From NCBI GenBank assembly GCA_035772405.1, contig JAYKKM010000082.1, positions 434,001 through 498,000 on the forward strand: a DNA stretch of 64,000 nucleotides, in the 5' to 3' direction. Each line of letters starts with the position of its first letter. Position 1 is the stretch's first letter. The DNA comes from Chrysogorgia sp. JL179-B06. Its lineage: Eukaryota; Cnidaria; Anthozoa; Scleralcyonacea; Chrysogorgiidae. The notes under the pieces were generated by a model, which saw only the letters and a list, made by a program, of their open reading frames with translations, had not been told where the DNA came from and did no database searches. Of the stretch, positions 35,811 to 47,686 are shown one piece after another. Position numbers and translations under genes: made by a program.

Positions 35811-36373
35811 AATATATTTATTTGCTATATTTATTTTCATAATTCGTTACAGCATAATTTCGTAAACCAAACTTCATTCACCATTTGCTCAGCTGGTTCA
35901 CATGCATCGAACGCACTTACACTGATTATGATTACTCCTAGTTAATAGTAATTCATTATATTTAACATAAAGCCCGGCCAATCCAAGAAACCGACGACGA
36001 CCCAATGGACCCATCGAACAAACTTGAAGCAATTGGTGGAACGAGAAGCATGCACTCGATAATCACAGGCAGAAAGATGCCTGTTGTTACCACCCCTTGT
36101 TATGCCAGAGGCTTGCGGCAAGAGGCCAAGAGGGTACGATTGGCTAATAAATCGTATTCAACGATATTTTACACCGGTTTACAAACCCGTCTAGGGAATG
36201 AACTGCAGTAACTGCAAAATGAACTAAACTGTTACATAGACTATTCGATTTAGCATTGACCGCATATGAACTTAAGCTTACAAACGTGACTACGGAAAAA
36301 CATAGTAAAATATTAGTAAATATACACAGATCGAATTGGTACCCACATTAATAGCATTGCAAAAACCAAAGGC

Positions 36374-36488
36374 TTTCATTCCTTGCTATGTGCGCGCTGA
36401 CGTCGCGCGCAATATTTGTAACTATTGCACAACATTTGAAGATATGCGCGCGGAAGATCTTGCGCGCGCAACATAAAATGAAGTCTGG
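36374..36488. mobile_element. CpG-rich MITE with 7-bp target duplication
   Basis: A 115-bp insertion is flanked by CAAAGGC at 36367-36373 and 36489-36495. Its ends are related inverted sequences (TTCATT...TATGTGCGCGC and GCGCGCGCAACATAAAATGAA). An empty-site relative exists in inverted orientation near 52440, where AAAAACAAAAAAGATATTAAC continues without the insert. Confidence 0.55.
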
Positions 36489-36869
36489 CAAAGGCAAAGA
36501 GGATATTAACTCTCATCTCCAAGGTATTTGGAATACAATGCCAATATTGATATTATTATTATACGGCTGTGTATATATTTTTAATAGGCTACAGTATATC
36601 GTGTACGTTGCACTATACACTTACTCTATTGGTTATAAACAAATGATAAGTAAACCTACAAGAATTACTGAATCGACAAAAACTCTCATCGATATTACAG
36701 CAACAAATAACGAAACATCTATCAGTGATATAAATGTTATACCACTGGGCATTGGAGATCACGAAATGATCGGCTGTGTTCGTAAAGTAAACACCCTTAG
36801 GCTTAAATTTAAACCAAGGCTAATCACATGTCGGAATTATAAAAACTATGATGCAAGTAAACTTCTTAA

Positions 36870-37076
36870 AGTGCCCCTAACGTAAAAATTGATTTTTAAC
36901 CCACCAAAAGTAGGCATTCAGTACAGTGTTTTGGTGAAATAATTTTTCGATTTGATTAAAACGCGAAGATTTTATGACGATTTGAAGTGCCCAAAATAGG
37001 GGTTTTCGTTGGACCATGGACGTCGGGAACGGGAGTCTGGGACTAGCATTTTTTGTGACGTCACGCCGGTGAGTTG
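36870..37076 (+). repeat. Left terminal inverted repeat of the Kolobok
   Basis: About 207 bp, matching 44053-44246 in inverse orientation with a few indels. It ends in GTGACGTCACGCCGGTGAGT. The transposase ATG lies 61 bp inside it, so it probably holds the transposase promoter. Confidence 0.9.
37056..37063 (+). promoter_or_regulatory. TGACGTCA site in left TIR
   Basis: A perfect palindromic CRE/ATF-type site 73 bp upstream of the transposase ATG, mirrored in the right TIR. It could drive transcription. Function is inferred. Confidence 0.45.
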
Positions 37077-37136
37077 TTTACCTTGCGCGTACATGTAAAT
37101 TTGCTGTTTCGCTCACGGAGTATATTAAAATTTAAA

Positions 37137-40100
37137 ATGCCTTCTTACTGTGTTGCTGCAAACTGTACCAACAAGGGAAGCTTAAAGAATGGAATTAGTA
37201 TGCATATCATTCCATACTATAATGATGAACGCGCTGAAGCTAAAAGGAGAAGAAGGTTATGGGTCGATTTCATATCAGCAAGACGTTTGTTTGTCCATTC
37301 GAAGACGTCGACGATATGCTCTGCACACTTCACGCCGGACGATTACGAGAGGAGATTTGTCTCTTTGCCTGGCCTCAGCAAACCTAACCATCCCAATCTG
37401 AAGACTGATGAACTGGGAGTTTGCGTCTTTCCCAGTGTACATGCTTTGTCGACCAAGGATGTTGAGCCAAACGTGAAAATATTAAGTGCGAGAAGCAAGC
37501 GAATTGTAAGTACTACGCTTCGATTTGCCCGACGTCTGCCACTATAGTTTATATTGTGACCCAACTAACATTTATGTCTAATTGTTTTCTGTCTACGAGG
37601 TTATCAGAAAATTACAAGAGAAAGAACCAGAGCATGAGGAAACCCAGGCTAATAATGTTGTGGTGTCGCTGTCTGATGAGGCTTCGAGGAAAGCGAAGGC
37701 GCCGAAGATTCGTCGAAGGATCAAATATTATGATACTTCGACATCAAGCGCTGCAGAAGTAGCAGAACACGATGAGAGAGCTAGGCAGGAGATGCTAGTC
37801 CCTGTTGAAGAAACGGTGAAAACTTGTGATGAGCCCGTAAGTACTGTAGAGAAATTTTTTTCGGAAAATATCTCGGAGTAATTGCAGAATACGGCAATAC
37901 GCGTCCACTTTTGAAACCGCATTTGAAGGCAAAAATACAAGCCAGGATGCTTTAAAATCTCCTTTTAAAAGTATAAAACGTGAAAACGGGTTTTATAGTA
38001 TTTACAAAATTAAAATATAATATGCTTTCATTGATTATTCACAGGAAATAGACGAGTGCATGGAAATAGACGACAACAGTTCGAATGGTGATGAATTGCG
38101 TGAGAGAAACAGAAGGTTGAGGAATACAGTGAAATATCTTCAAACAATCCAGAAAGATAAAAGAAGAGAACTGAAGAACATGCGACGTAAAGGTACATTA
38201 GCAGGTGCTGAAAATTCAGGGGGGTCCGAGCAACGAAGGCACGAGACGCCACTAGGGGGAAACACTTCCTGCATTTTGGGTTTAGTTTAACCTGAGTTTT
38301 ACAATAAAATATTATGATCAGGGGGTGCAAATTTCTCTATGTGGGGTGGGGAAAGTTTCTGGGGTGGTGCACAAAATTTCTGGGGGTGCACCCTCCAGAA
38401 AATCCATCCATGACATTGTGAGCCTACTTGTACGCATATTGTTGTAGAACAGTGAATGTTATCAGACATGTTTTTTATTTGTATGTAGTACAGCAAATTA
38501 ATCTTGTTATTATTTTACATTTATACATTTATATCTTTAGTAAATAACCTTGAAGACCTGCTTCAACGGATGTCAGCTGACAAAAAAGGGGAGAAAAATG
38601 TTGCAGAGCTGAACCAGGAGTGTGATTTTCACCCTGACATTGTCAGTGATGATGAAGGAAGTGAGGCAGACCCAATATATGAGATGGAAACTGATGAAAT
38701 CTCTGCTTCGGAAGATGAGGACAGTTTGGATAATGAAGCTGAGTAAGTTTTCTAGCCGGCCAGAGAATGTTGATACAAACTAGTAAATTAATCATTGCAG
38801 ATTGATTGCCTCTCCCAAAACTCTTCCTACATCTATTTTTATTTTACAGGTTTCCCAGAACAGATGGAAATATTCGAACAGAGCCAAAATACATCACATT
38901 TATGACTCAACTGCTCTTGTTATTCAAGTTCTGTCATTCATGTAAGACAGAGAATCCCCTTATCGAGACTCGTCAAATTGGTACCAAAGTTGTTGTAACC
39001 ACAATATGCGGTAACCATACATGCAAACAGAAGGTTTCCTCTTGGCACAGTCAACCAAACATGCCAAACATGGGAGTTTCTGCTGGAAACTTCCTGTTGT
39101 CCATGGCGGTTTTATTTGGTGGTGGATCAATAACAAAAGTTCGACAAATATTCACACACATGGGCCTTTCGTGTATTTCTTTGAATACCTACTTCCGTTA
39201 CCAGCGAGTAAGTAAGCTATTTTACCAGCATATATTTACCGGTTTTTGTTTTTTCTACATTCTCTTGTATTATTAAAATAAATTATGTATCACATACCAT
39301 GTTGCGTTATGGTTACCGTATAATGGCATTCATTTTGAAACTTTGATTTAAATATGTTCTCTTGTAGACATTGTTGTTCCCAGCTATCTATCTACACTGG
39401 AAGAAATATCAAAAGACTTTGCTTGAAAAAGCTAAGGGTGTAAAAGATGGTGTTGTGATTTCAGGGGATGGTCGCCATGATAGCATGGGACACTCGGTAA
39501 TCGGTAAAAATGGCACTGGAAAAAATGGCACCGGAAAGAATGGCACCGGAAAAAATGGCACCGAAATAATGACTTATGCGGAAAAAATGGCACCGCTAAA
39601 AATTATAAAATAAAGAAACGAAAAAAACAAAAAAAAGGTTGACATTCCCAAGGCAAATGTTTCTCGCAACAAAATCTCACTGCGATAAAAATGGCACCTC
39701 TAATGGTTGATATTTGAATGGGTATTGTTGAAGAGCATTAACGGAAAGCGCGCTGACAATTGTCGACATTTGAATGAGTCATTGCTTATTGTTAAAGTAA
39801 TTGCATTTTTCAAAAATAGATACTGATGTGAGTTGTTTGATGTGAGATGTGTCTATAAATATAGTGCAACTTTAGCATGTCATTTGTCTGTATTCATCGG
39901 TATTCGTAACACGTGCAGGAATTAGAAGCGAAATGGAATTAATTGCAAGCAACAAGGGAGGAATGAAACTGTGCTTTGGTGGTTATATGTACACCAAACA
40001 GGTTTCCAAACCAAATCACGTTCGTTGGAGATGTGTTAAAAGAACTCTAGTATTGCTAGAATTAAATTTAGAGTAACTAGTAAACTAAAATATTCAAATT

Positions 40101-42483
40101 CGTAAAAAAAATTGTTGTTGTTTTCGTTTCTTTATTTTACAATTTTTTAGCGGTGCCATTTTTTCCGCATAAGTCATTGTGCCGGTGCCAATTTTTCCGG
40201 TGCCATTTTTTCCAGTGCCATTTTTTCCAGTGCCATTATTTCCGCCATTCGGGACACTGCCAAATTTTGTGCATATACAGTATTTTGCTGTACCTTTGCA
40301 CAAATTATACATTTTGACCTTGTGCAGGTGAGCAATAACACATATTTTTAACCCTTTACCTGTCAAGAGTGCCATTTGTGAAAATTTTCATTTGATACAC
40401 ATATCATTTATTCAATTCAATTCAAAGTGGAGTGAGGTGGTGGAGAGGGACATGAGAGATTCATGGGATGGAGAGAAAGGACGCCCAAGATTGTGTGAGA
40501 TGGAGAGGACTGCTGTGGAGAGCTGCCGGCCAACCCCTGCGTAAGCGGGGAAAACGACCGTAAAAAATAGTTGTTTTTATTCCTAATTGCAGAGAAATCA
40601 AGCAGGAAGCAGTCCAGCGATGGAATTTATGTGTTTCAAGCTGTGTATGGATTACATCATTGCATATGGTATTCAGATAACAACTTTCATATCAGATAGA
40701 CATACATCCATTGCAAAGTATATGAAAACAACATTAAAGGATGTAACCCATTATTTTGATATCTGGCATTTAAAGAAAAGTAAGTACAAAATAAAGAACC
40801 TGGCAAATATTATTTAATTTCTTCTAGCATGTTTCCTGGAAAATGATAGTATTGTGAATCGTGATCTGGACATGTAGACATCTATCATAAGCAAAATGCT
40901 TTTATTTCAGAAATCAGAAAGGTCCTGTCAAAGTTGGCCAAAGAAAAGGATTGTGAACTATTGCATGAATGGATAAAACCGTGTGAAAACCACCTGCACT
41001 GGAGTGCAACCTCTACATTTGATGGCAATGGGCTGGTGATATGGGCTAAATTCAAGTCTTTCCTCAAGCATATTGTCAATCGGCACACCAACCACAGTGA
41101 TCCACTATTCAATCAATGTGGCCATAGTACCAATATTGAACAAAGGAAGTGGTTAACAATAGGTTAGTACAGTATTCTATTACAAAAATTCTTCTTCATG
41201 AATTGGGTTGTTGTCTCCACAGGTAAATGCAGAGTAAATGGCTGTTTCTTTTAGATTTTAAATTGTTTTTGTTTGTGTTTTTCAGATTCCCCATTACATG
41301 AGAAAGTATGCACCATATTAACAAATCCAAGACTAGTGAAGGGGATTCAACAAGCATCACCATTAGACCAGACTAGCTGTTTAGAAGGCTTTCACAGTGT
41401 CTTAAACCATTTTGCGCCAAAGATGATAGCATATAGCTATGTTGGACAATATTGTAGGTCAGTTCATAATATATTATACTGTATTAATAAGTGTTTACAC
41501 TTTATTCCTCTCGGTACTATATTCCATACTGTATGATGAAAACAAAACACCCCAATCTCTGGTATAATAACCATGTTTTGCATACTTGTTGGAATTCAGA
41601 ATAATTTGTCTTGGAAACTGTTATTACTGTTTAGTATGTCAGTATTTGAGCTATCACTCAGCTATGAGGTAAGTAGAATTTATTTCTTTTTAGACATATT
41701 TTGGCTATTATGCATTTCAATTGCAATCTGCAACGAGATACGCAAAAGAGGAAGGCAGATAATCAGGAAAAGATAAAGATTACCTACCCCAAATTTAAAA
41801 ATGGTGAGGCAACAGTGAGGCATGTGAGAGTTAGACAAAACTTTGGTAAGTTCACATACAGTATAATATTATACAAGTCATGCTTGCACTATTATATTAC
41901 AACAGTAGTTATTGACCTCATTCGATTTGTTTTCCGATTCATGTTCTTATACATTAACTCAAGATATAGGTGCATGTGCATATTATGTGGGTTAATTGGG
42001 TTTTATCAATATTGTATACCTGCACATACATGATTAAAAATCCTACCTTTTGTAGCATATGTTCAAGAAGTGTTTGACACATTTCTGACAGCAACAAAGA
42101 AGGATTTGGAAGATGCTGCCATAGAGTTGAAGAAGAAATGCCCAGAACCCATGAACTCCATGCTTACAAAACAATCCCAGGCTCAAGCAATTGCAAAAAG
42201 AACAGAAAGGATGAAAATGGTAACCAAAGATGTTCCACCAACAACACCAGGTAAATAGCATAAGTACTTAGTACATGTATGCCAAGTATTTAGTGTATCA
42301 AGTTAAAGTGTGTATCAAAATTATTCTATATTTTCATTCTTCATTACAGTTTCAGAAGTTCAAAGATGTCAAGAACAAAGACAAAAGGAAAAGTCAAAAC
42401 CTCACTGCAAGGCTTGCAAAAATCCCATGAAGGGACATAAATTTGTCACGGACTGTCCTAAGAACAATACACACATGGCATAG
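37137..42483 (+). CDS. Kolobok THAP-DDE transposase, 12 exons, disrupted
   Basis: Exons: 37137-37505, 37600-37836, 38045-38192, 38541-38742, 38850-39207, 39368-40327 (split by an insertion), 40593-40779, 40911-41162, 41286-41457, 41694-41845, 42056-42250, 42350-42483. Every junction is GT-AG and phase-consistent, and the total is about 867 residues. Exon 1 is a THAP zinc domain (PSYCVAANC...STICSAHFTPDDYERRF), which binds element ends. Exons 3-4 encode a coiled coil and an acidic stretch. Exon 5 has a CHSC...CGNHTC zinc-type segment. Catalytic residues are D in SGDGRHDS (exon 6), D in ISDRHTS (exon 7) and E in LEGFHS (exon 9). Exon 12 ends in CKACKNPMKGHKFVTDC, a zinc-knuckle-like motif. The foldback insertion follows GDGRHDSMGH directly, and the two exon halves (ending 39494, resuming 40259) are out of frame by 2 nt, so this copy is dead. 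Confidence 0.9.
39495..40250. mobile_element. Foldback-type element inserted in transposase exon 6
   Basis: A 756-bp insertion flanked by GGGACACT at 39487-39494 and 40251-40258. Each end of about 130 bp is the inverse of the other. The ends consist of repeated GGCAC(T/C)GGAAAAAAT units (about 14 bp), then a shared ATGACTTATGCGGAAAAAAT segment, then AAAATAAAGAAACGAAAA. The 8-bp duplication would suit hAT or P-like transposases. It encodes nothing, and its core (39640-40100) has no frame of note. Confidence 0.9.
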
Positions 42484-42768
42484 CAGTTTTACTGTCTCTT
42501 GTAATATATTTTTATGAAAAATGTTTTTACAACTATAACATATTATACAGTGGTATACCCAGGGATGGATCCAGTATGGTTTTTAGGGGGTGCACGAGGC
42601 TTTCTAGGGGGGTGCAAGGAAATTTCCCCAGAAAATTTTGCGGGGGTATACCACCGTCCCATATAAATATAATCTTGAAAATTTATAACAACATGAAATG
42701 AATGATCTATTAGCACTGATGAGCCTGCAGTGCACCCTGGCTTGACAAGCTCGGTTCATATGAATCAA

Positions 42769-42893
42769 TGCATTAGTCAATTCCAGCTATGCCCATCCCC
42801 CGAGGACAATGCCAGGGCATTTGCAATCTTTTTTGTTGTGAGGGCGCGGCATTTGATCAGGGTGATGGTCATCGCTGGAATTGACTGATGCAT
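42769..42893. repeat. Small MITE inside the Kolobok (GCATTAGTCAATTCCAGC arms)
   Basis: TGCATTAGTCAATTCCAGCT and the inverse of TGCATCAGTCAATTCCAGCG lie about 75 bp apart between the two convergent Kolobok genes. I recall this terminus from coral genomes as an abundant small repeat. Confidence 0.6.
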
Positions 42894-42974
42894 AATTCAC
42901 GTGCAAAGCATGTAAACTTTCCTGTGTTTTGGAAATACGACTATGTCAGGCTTCATTGCTGATAAGCTACGTTT

Positions 42975-43979
42975 TTAATCAATGTCAATAAATCCAGTAA
43001 ATTCTTCCTCCTTTTCAACAGGAAATACCTTTCTTATCATCGTGTACGCACAAGATGGTAATGGTATCCTCTTATTTCCAAGCAATCCATATACTAGCCT
43101 TGTAAATTCTCGGTATGATATACTCCGCAGAAATCTGTGAAAAACAATTTATATATATTATATAACATATTTATACTATTCACCATAACTGATTTATATT
43201 TATAGCTACCGAAACAGTTTTTGTGTACATACAGCCAGGAATATCAGATGCCAAGATTATATAATTGTAGATTTAAAGGCAAACTAACCATACTATTAAA
43301 TATTGTATACAGCAATTCTAACCTTTCTTCCGAATCCACCTGATTATATTTGGCTTTACTTTTTGTTTTTAACTTGTCTGCTGCCATTCGTAAACTCCAT
43401 TTTTGAAGGCAAACTGGGTCAAAACCAGGATGTTCGGTGATGCACTTTAGATGTGTGTCTTTACCAACATCATTCAGAACGTGTTCACTGACAAGCGATT
43501 GCCCACATTCTTCAATCTCACAACAGCATAAACTTTCATTGGCATTACTCAGAAAATCCCTACTGCAATTTCCACATTTACACCTATAAGGATGAAAACG
43601 TTATACGGTTATGTTTATAGGCGGTTTCATGACATTAAAAATATAAATCGCTTGAAATCCATCTTGAATCTACGTACGTATGACATTTCCCTTACCATTC
43701 GCTTATTTCCACGGAGCCATCAAACCTTTCACGTAGTTTTTGTTCAAATTCTAAACGTTCACTCTCCGCCTTTTGGTAATTTTCTAGCCATTCCTCATCA
43801 GCTAAAGGCTCCTCGGAATATGCCATGTCTGCCACACTTTCGTCTGTGCTGTCGTCCTTGACATCAAGCTTTGAGAATTCATGTTCAGCATCTTCTACCA
43901 CAACGTACCCGGGAATAAAATTGACATCTGAGTCATCGGATTGATAACTGCTATCGGAATCAGATTCTGTAGTCGACAT
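42975..43979 (-). CDS. Cysteine-rich P2X7-ballast-like protein encoded inside the Kolobok
   Basis: Three exons on the minus strand: 43979-43696, 43583-43323 and 43134-42975. GT-AG junctions are in phase, total 705 nt, 234 residues. The N-terminus (MSTTESDSDSSYQSDD) is acidic and disordered. Exon 2 begins WCKCGNC and continues LCCCEIEECG and CITEHPGFDPVCLQKW; exon 3 has SYREFTRLVYGLLG and PLPSCAYTMIRKVFP. This Cys pattern matches the cytosolic zinc-binding ballast domain of P2X7 receptors, which also occurs alone in many invertebrate proteins. No membrane segment is present, so it is not a channel. The ATG lies 74 bp inside the right TIR, facing the transposase gene. All exons are intact. A DNA-binding or accessory role in transposition is inference only. 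Confidence 0.8.
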
Positions 43980-44052
43980 GACATAAACTTTTTAGGTTTT
44001 CAAACAATTGAAAGATATTCGTGACTTTTTTTCGTGTTTATATTCGTGTGCG

Positions 44053-44246
44053 ACTCACCGGCGTGACGTCACGAAAACTGCTAGTCCCAGACTCCCATAC
44101 TCGACGTCCATGGTCCAAAAAATTTCGACTTCAAATGGTCATAAAATCTTCGCGTTTTAATCATATCGAAAAATTATTTCACCAAAACACTGTACTGAGT
44201 GCCTACTTTTGGTGGGTTAAAAATCAATTTTTACGTTAGGGGCACT
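44053..44246 (-). repeat. Right terminal inverted repeat of the Kolobok
   Basis: The inverse of the left TIR, about 194 bp. It ends next to TTAA at 44247-44250, and the P2X7-like gene starts just inside it. Confidence 0.9.
44064..44071. promoter_or_regulatory. TGACGTCA site in right TIR
   Basis: Mirror copy of the left-TIR site, 84 bp upstream of the minus-strand P2X7-like gene start. Confidence 0.45.
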
Positions 44247-46238
44247 TTAACGATCTCAGCAAAGTAGATTGGTCCTGTATAACAAACTGTGTAAATGTTA
44301 ACGAAGCATGGTCCTATATGAAGGATATTCTTCTGAATGCTTTTGACCTACATGCACCTAAGATAATAAAGAAAGTAAAGGGGAAACCAGCACCTTGGTT
44401 AACTGGCAACGTCAAATGTCTTATGAATGAGAGAGATAAGCTTCTCCGAAAGTCTCGACGAACTAAACTGCCTTCCGATATTATAAATTACAGGCAAAAA
44501 CGGAATGCGGCAAACATTGCTATTAGACGAGCAAAATCCACGTATTATAAAGACTTGTTAAAGGAAACTGCTGGAAATCCAAATAAATTTTGGAAAACTC
44601 TGAAGTCAATTTACCTTACTAAATCTAAACGACAGAGTCCGACACAATCCTTTCAAGTTGATGGAAAGACTCTAACCGACTCTCAGTCAATAGCAAATGC
44701 TTTCTGCTCGTTTTTTGCCGATATAATACCAGCTCTAAAGAAGAAAGCTATCCCATTAGTAGACTTTGTGTGGAGAAAACCTGCCTACGCTTCAAGAAGG
44801 ACTGAAAATTCTTTCAATTTCAAACCGGTAACAACTGTAGAAATTGAGCGTCAAATAAAAGCAGTGAAGAGGTCAAAAACAACAGGGAATGATGATCTAC
44901 CACCCGGGATGCTCAAAGATTCTGCTACAGTAATATCAGCACCTTTGACTTACATTATAAATTTGTCATTGGCGACAGGTATTTTTCCAGTGCAATGGAA
45001 GTCTGCAAAGATCATACCCATATATAAGTCAGGAATGAAATCAAATCTGGAAAATTATAGACCTATCTCAATACTTCCAGCTATCTCGAAAATAATTGAG
45101 AAAATTGTACATAAGCAATTAATGGCATATCTACAGGAAAATAAGTTACTATCTCCTTTTCAATTTGGTTTTCAACCGAGGATGTCCACTGAACTGGCAG
45201 CAACTGTGTTACTTGATAATATCCGGAAACATGTTGAAAAAGGAAGTTTAGTTGGTGCTATCTTCATTGACTTAAGCAAGGCATTCGATACAATTAGCCA
45301 CGCAAAGTTACTGCAAAAGCTGCACCAATATGGAATAAATGACGAAGAGCACAGCTGGTTTGCTGATTATTTATTTAATCGTACAGCAAAAGTCAGCTTT
45401 AACAACTGTACTTCACAGGCCCAACATATAATGTCAGGGGTACCTCAGGGATCAATCATCGGGCCATTACGACTTACGTCAGGTCATAAATGTCCATGAA
45501 TTTAAAAGAAAACTTAAACAACATTACTATTCCTCGTAAATCTAATCAGCTTATATATAGACTGGATTGAATGACTTTATTCTTATAACTTTATTACTTG
45601 TAAATTCCCCTAATATATTTACTCTATTCTAGTACAGGACAAACGTTAATAGCAGCATTCATTTGTTGAAGTTTCTATCCTGTAGATAAATATTCATTAA
45701 ACAAAACAAACAAACAAATTGTTAAGAATGGCAAATGATGTTGAGGAAAATCGAGGACCTTATAATCAGGGCCGGATTAGTACAGTAGCAGATGTAGCAA
45801 ATGCTACAGGCCCCGCGATTTGGGGGGCCCTGCAAACCAAAGCAACGAAGAAGAAAAGATAGCGATTTACCAAACGTATTCCATATATGGAAGGTTCCAT
45901 ATGAAGAACACATACATTGCCCTCACGAGTGTTTTGTAACGAACATATATTGTTATAACGAAGTATTTTATAACGAACATATACGTTGCCCTCACGAGTA
46001 TTTTGTACCAGCCTCCGGCATTGTAAGCAGTAAATTATTGGATTGTAACTGACCCCAAAACAACAAAGATCCTAACCCCCCGCCTAACGCGAGTTTTCTA
46101 GCGCCCAGCGAGCCTCACGACACGACCAAACTCAAATCATTAATAAGTGATTTTGCCCAACAAAAATGTCGGGAAAAATCTAAGAAAATGGTTAATATTA
46201 AACGAGTATATTTTGTTGCGTTAAATATATGTCTCTGC

Positions 46239-46729
46239 CAACCTCGTTCCCAGGGCATTTTGCCTCCACGGCGGAAGGTCACATGGTCACATCCACCTGG
46301 GATCGGCTGGTCACATGACACCCAGAATTTCTGGGTATTTAGATATGGTAATTTTTGTGGTCTTTGTTCCATTTCCTTGGTCTACTTTGTTGACCAGAAT
46401 AATTGAGAAATATTCAATGCTCTTCAGAGTTGTTCATGTCAGCATTCGTCGGCATAAAAGCAGCTAATAAGCTTAATAATCCGCCATACATCCATGGTTA
46501 TCTCTTATAAAAGGTATGAAGAAGCATATATCCAATTTAGCTAAAGCTATCACTTCTAATTTGCTGTAAAATTTGAAGACAGCATTCAGATTTAGATAAA
46601 TAAATTATACTCGGCTGAATTAATTGAGTTCTATGACAAGCCAATCGCATTATAGAATGGACCAGCCGATCCCGGGCCATTTTCGTCGACCTTCCGTCGT
46701 GGAGGCAAAATGCCCTGGGTACGAGGTTG
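46239..46729. mobile_element. MITE with CAACCTCG ends, nested in the hAT-like element
   Basis: Ends CAACCTCGTTCCCAGGGCAT and the inverse of CAACCTCGTACCCAGGGCAT form arms of about 75 bp, also sharing TTTTGCCTCCACG and GGGATCGGCTGGTC. TCTCTGC flanks both sides (46232-46238 and 46730-46736). A preceding G makes the duplication 7 or 8 bp. The terminus resembles an abundant coral MITE family. Confidence 0.8.
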
Positions 46730-47452
46730 TCTCTGCATGAGTCCAGTTAGTTCATAGACCCATATATGCTATAGTCTACATTGTATATATATATATGAAA
46801 TGAAAGAGTTTAAATGCCGACATGCCATTGAAAATTGATACATAGGGCCAGTGCCGTTCCAAATTTTCCGTAGAAATGGGCGTGGTCAAAATGGGCGTGG
46901 TTAATTCTACAATCATGTAGAATTGTATCTGTAGTGCATATATACATATGACTGGAACTGCCTGTGACTGGAAAGTACTAGAAAGTACTAGAAAGATACA
47001 ATGTGTTCACGTAAGTCATGGAAATATTCGTCTGGTTTTCGAGTTTAAAAATGTTTTTTGAAGTTCTCTAATAGAAATTGATGAAACAAGTTCTCGATTT
47101 ATTGAGATGCATGCATGCAAGGTTTGAGAGTTGCTTTTCGGATATTGTGCGTCTCGATTCATGCAGTTGAACGTTTCATGCAGTTGAACGCTCTTTCATC
47201 GTGTGCTGATGAAACGGGTAAGGTGAGGCAGAGTTTCAAAAGCGTTACAATATTCTAAAATTGAGCCGTCAAGTTGTGCTTCATTAAAAATAATAAAAAC
47301 ATCATGGAACAGCTTCTCCAAACTCCCACGCATTGAGAAAAGCATGCACGTTCCTGTATTCACAAGATTCACCGACATTTTAATGCTATCATTATTTATC
47401 ATCATTATTGTATATCTCAACACTAGGCCTCCTATTTTGATTTTCGTTTTTT

Positions 47453-47560
47453 TTGCGGAGAATTCGGATCTTATTTATACTACAGGAGCTGCAGCGAATT
47501 TGCTTCCCAATCCCCATAACAGCGCATGAAAAAGCCTATTCTAGGCTGGTACTAACCGTG
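47453..47560 (+). pseudogene. hAT transposase C-terminal (dimerisation) remnant
   Basis: The frame ICFPIPITAHEKAYSRLVL (about 47492-47548) resembles the hAT C-terminal dimerisation signature, in which a PVT...ERSFS(K/A)L pattern is usual. It lies within the hAT-like termini in the plus orientation. Only this fragment is readable. Confidence 0.4.
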
Positions 47561-47686
47561 TTACAATCAACAACTTTCCCAAGTCCCAACCACCCACATT
47601 TTCACATCAACCACCCAGAATTTTCCGGCAGACGTCCCTGCAAAGTCGTTTGGGCATGAGCGCCCTCCCCCCTCTAGCTACGCCAC

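Larger units (their letters stand above)
36870..44246 (+). mobile_element. Kolobok-type DNA transposon, 7.4 kb, TTAA target duplication
   Basis: The element starts AGTGCCCCTAACGTAAAAAT and ends with the reverse complement. TTAA occurs at 36866-36869 and 44247-44250. TIRs are about 200 bp (36870-37076 and 44053-44246) and closely similar. TTAA duplication, a THAP-containing DDE transposase and its GDGRHDS motif identify the Kolobok superfamily. It lies in the open reading frame of a non-LTR retrotransposon. It carries two convergent genes, a transposase (plus) and a cysteine-rich P2X7-ballast-like protein (minus), and was itself interrupted by a foldback element at 39495-40250. Confidence 0.9.
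36631..45719 (+). mobile_element. Non-LTR retrotransposon, truncated, split by a Kolobok
   Basis: The left part (36631-36869) encodes the C-terminal endonuclease segment (KPTRITESTKTLIDI and GIGDHEMIGCV). The right part resumes at 44247 with reverse transcriptase. Dropping 36870-44246 and one TTAA restores one frame (SKLLNDLSKVDW). RT motifs include ENYRPISILPAISKIIEK, the palm motif FIDLSKAFDTI (about 45262) and GVPQGSIIGPL (about 45440). At about 45468 the frame jumps to the usual C-terminal LRQVINVHEFKRKL. An internal deletion thus removed the catalytic FxDD palm motif and thumb. The 3' end is a (CAAA)n tail at 45697-45719. It is 5'-truncated, as is usual for target-primed insertion, and cannot be active. 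The family is a Jockey/CR1-superfamily-like APE type; I cannot be more precise. Confidence 0.85.

Noticed and set aside
38310..38420. GGGGGTGCA-rich segment in Kolobok intron 3 (and the similar 42550-42660)
   Set aside because: It resembles one end of a hAT-type MITE, but no matching second end or target duplication was found.
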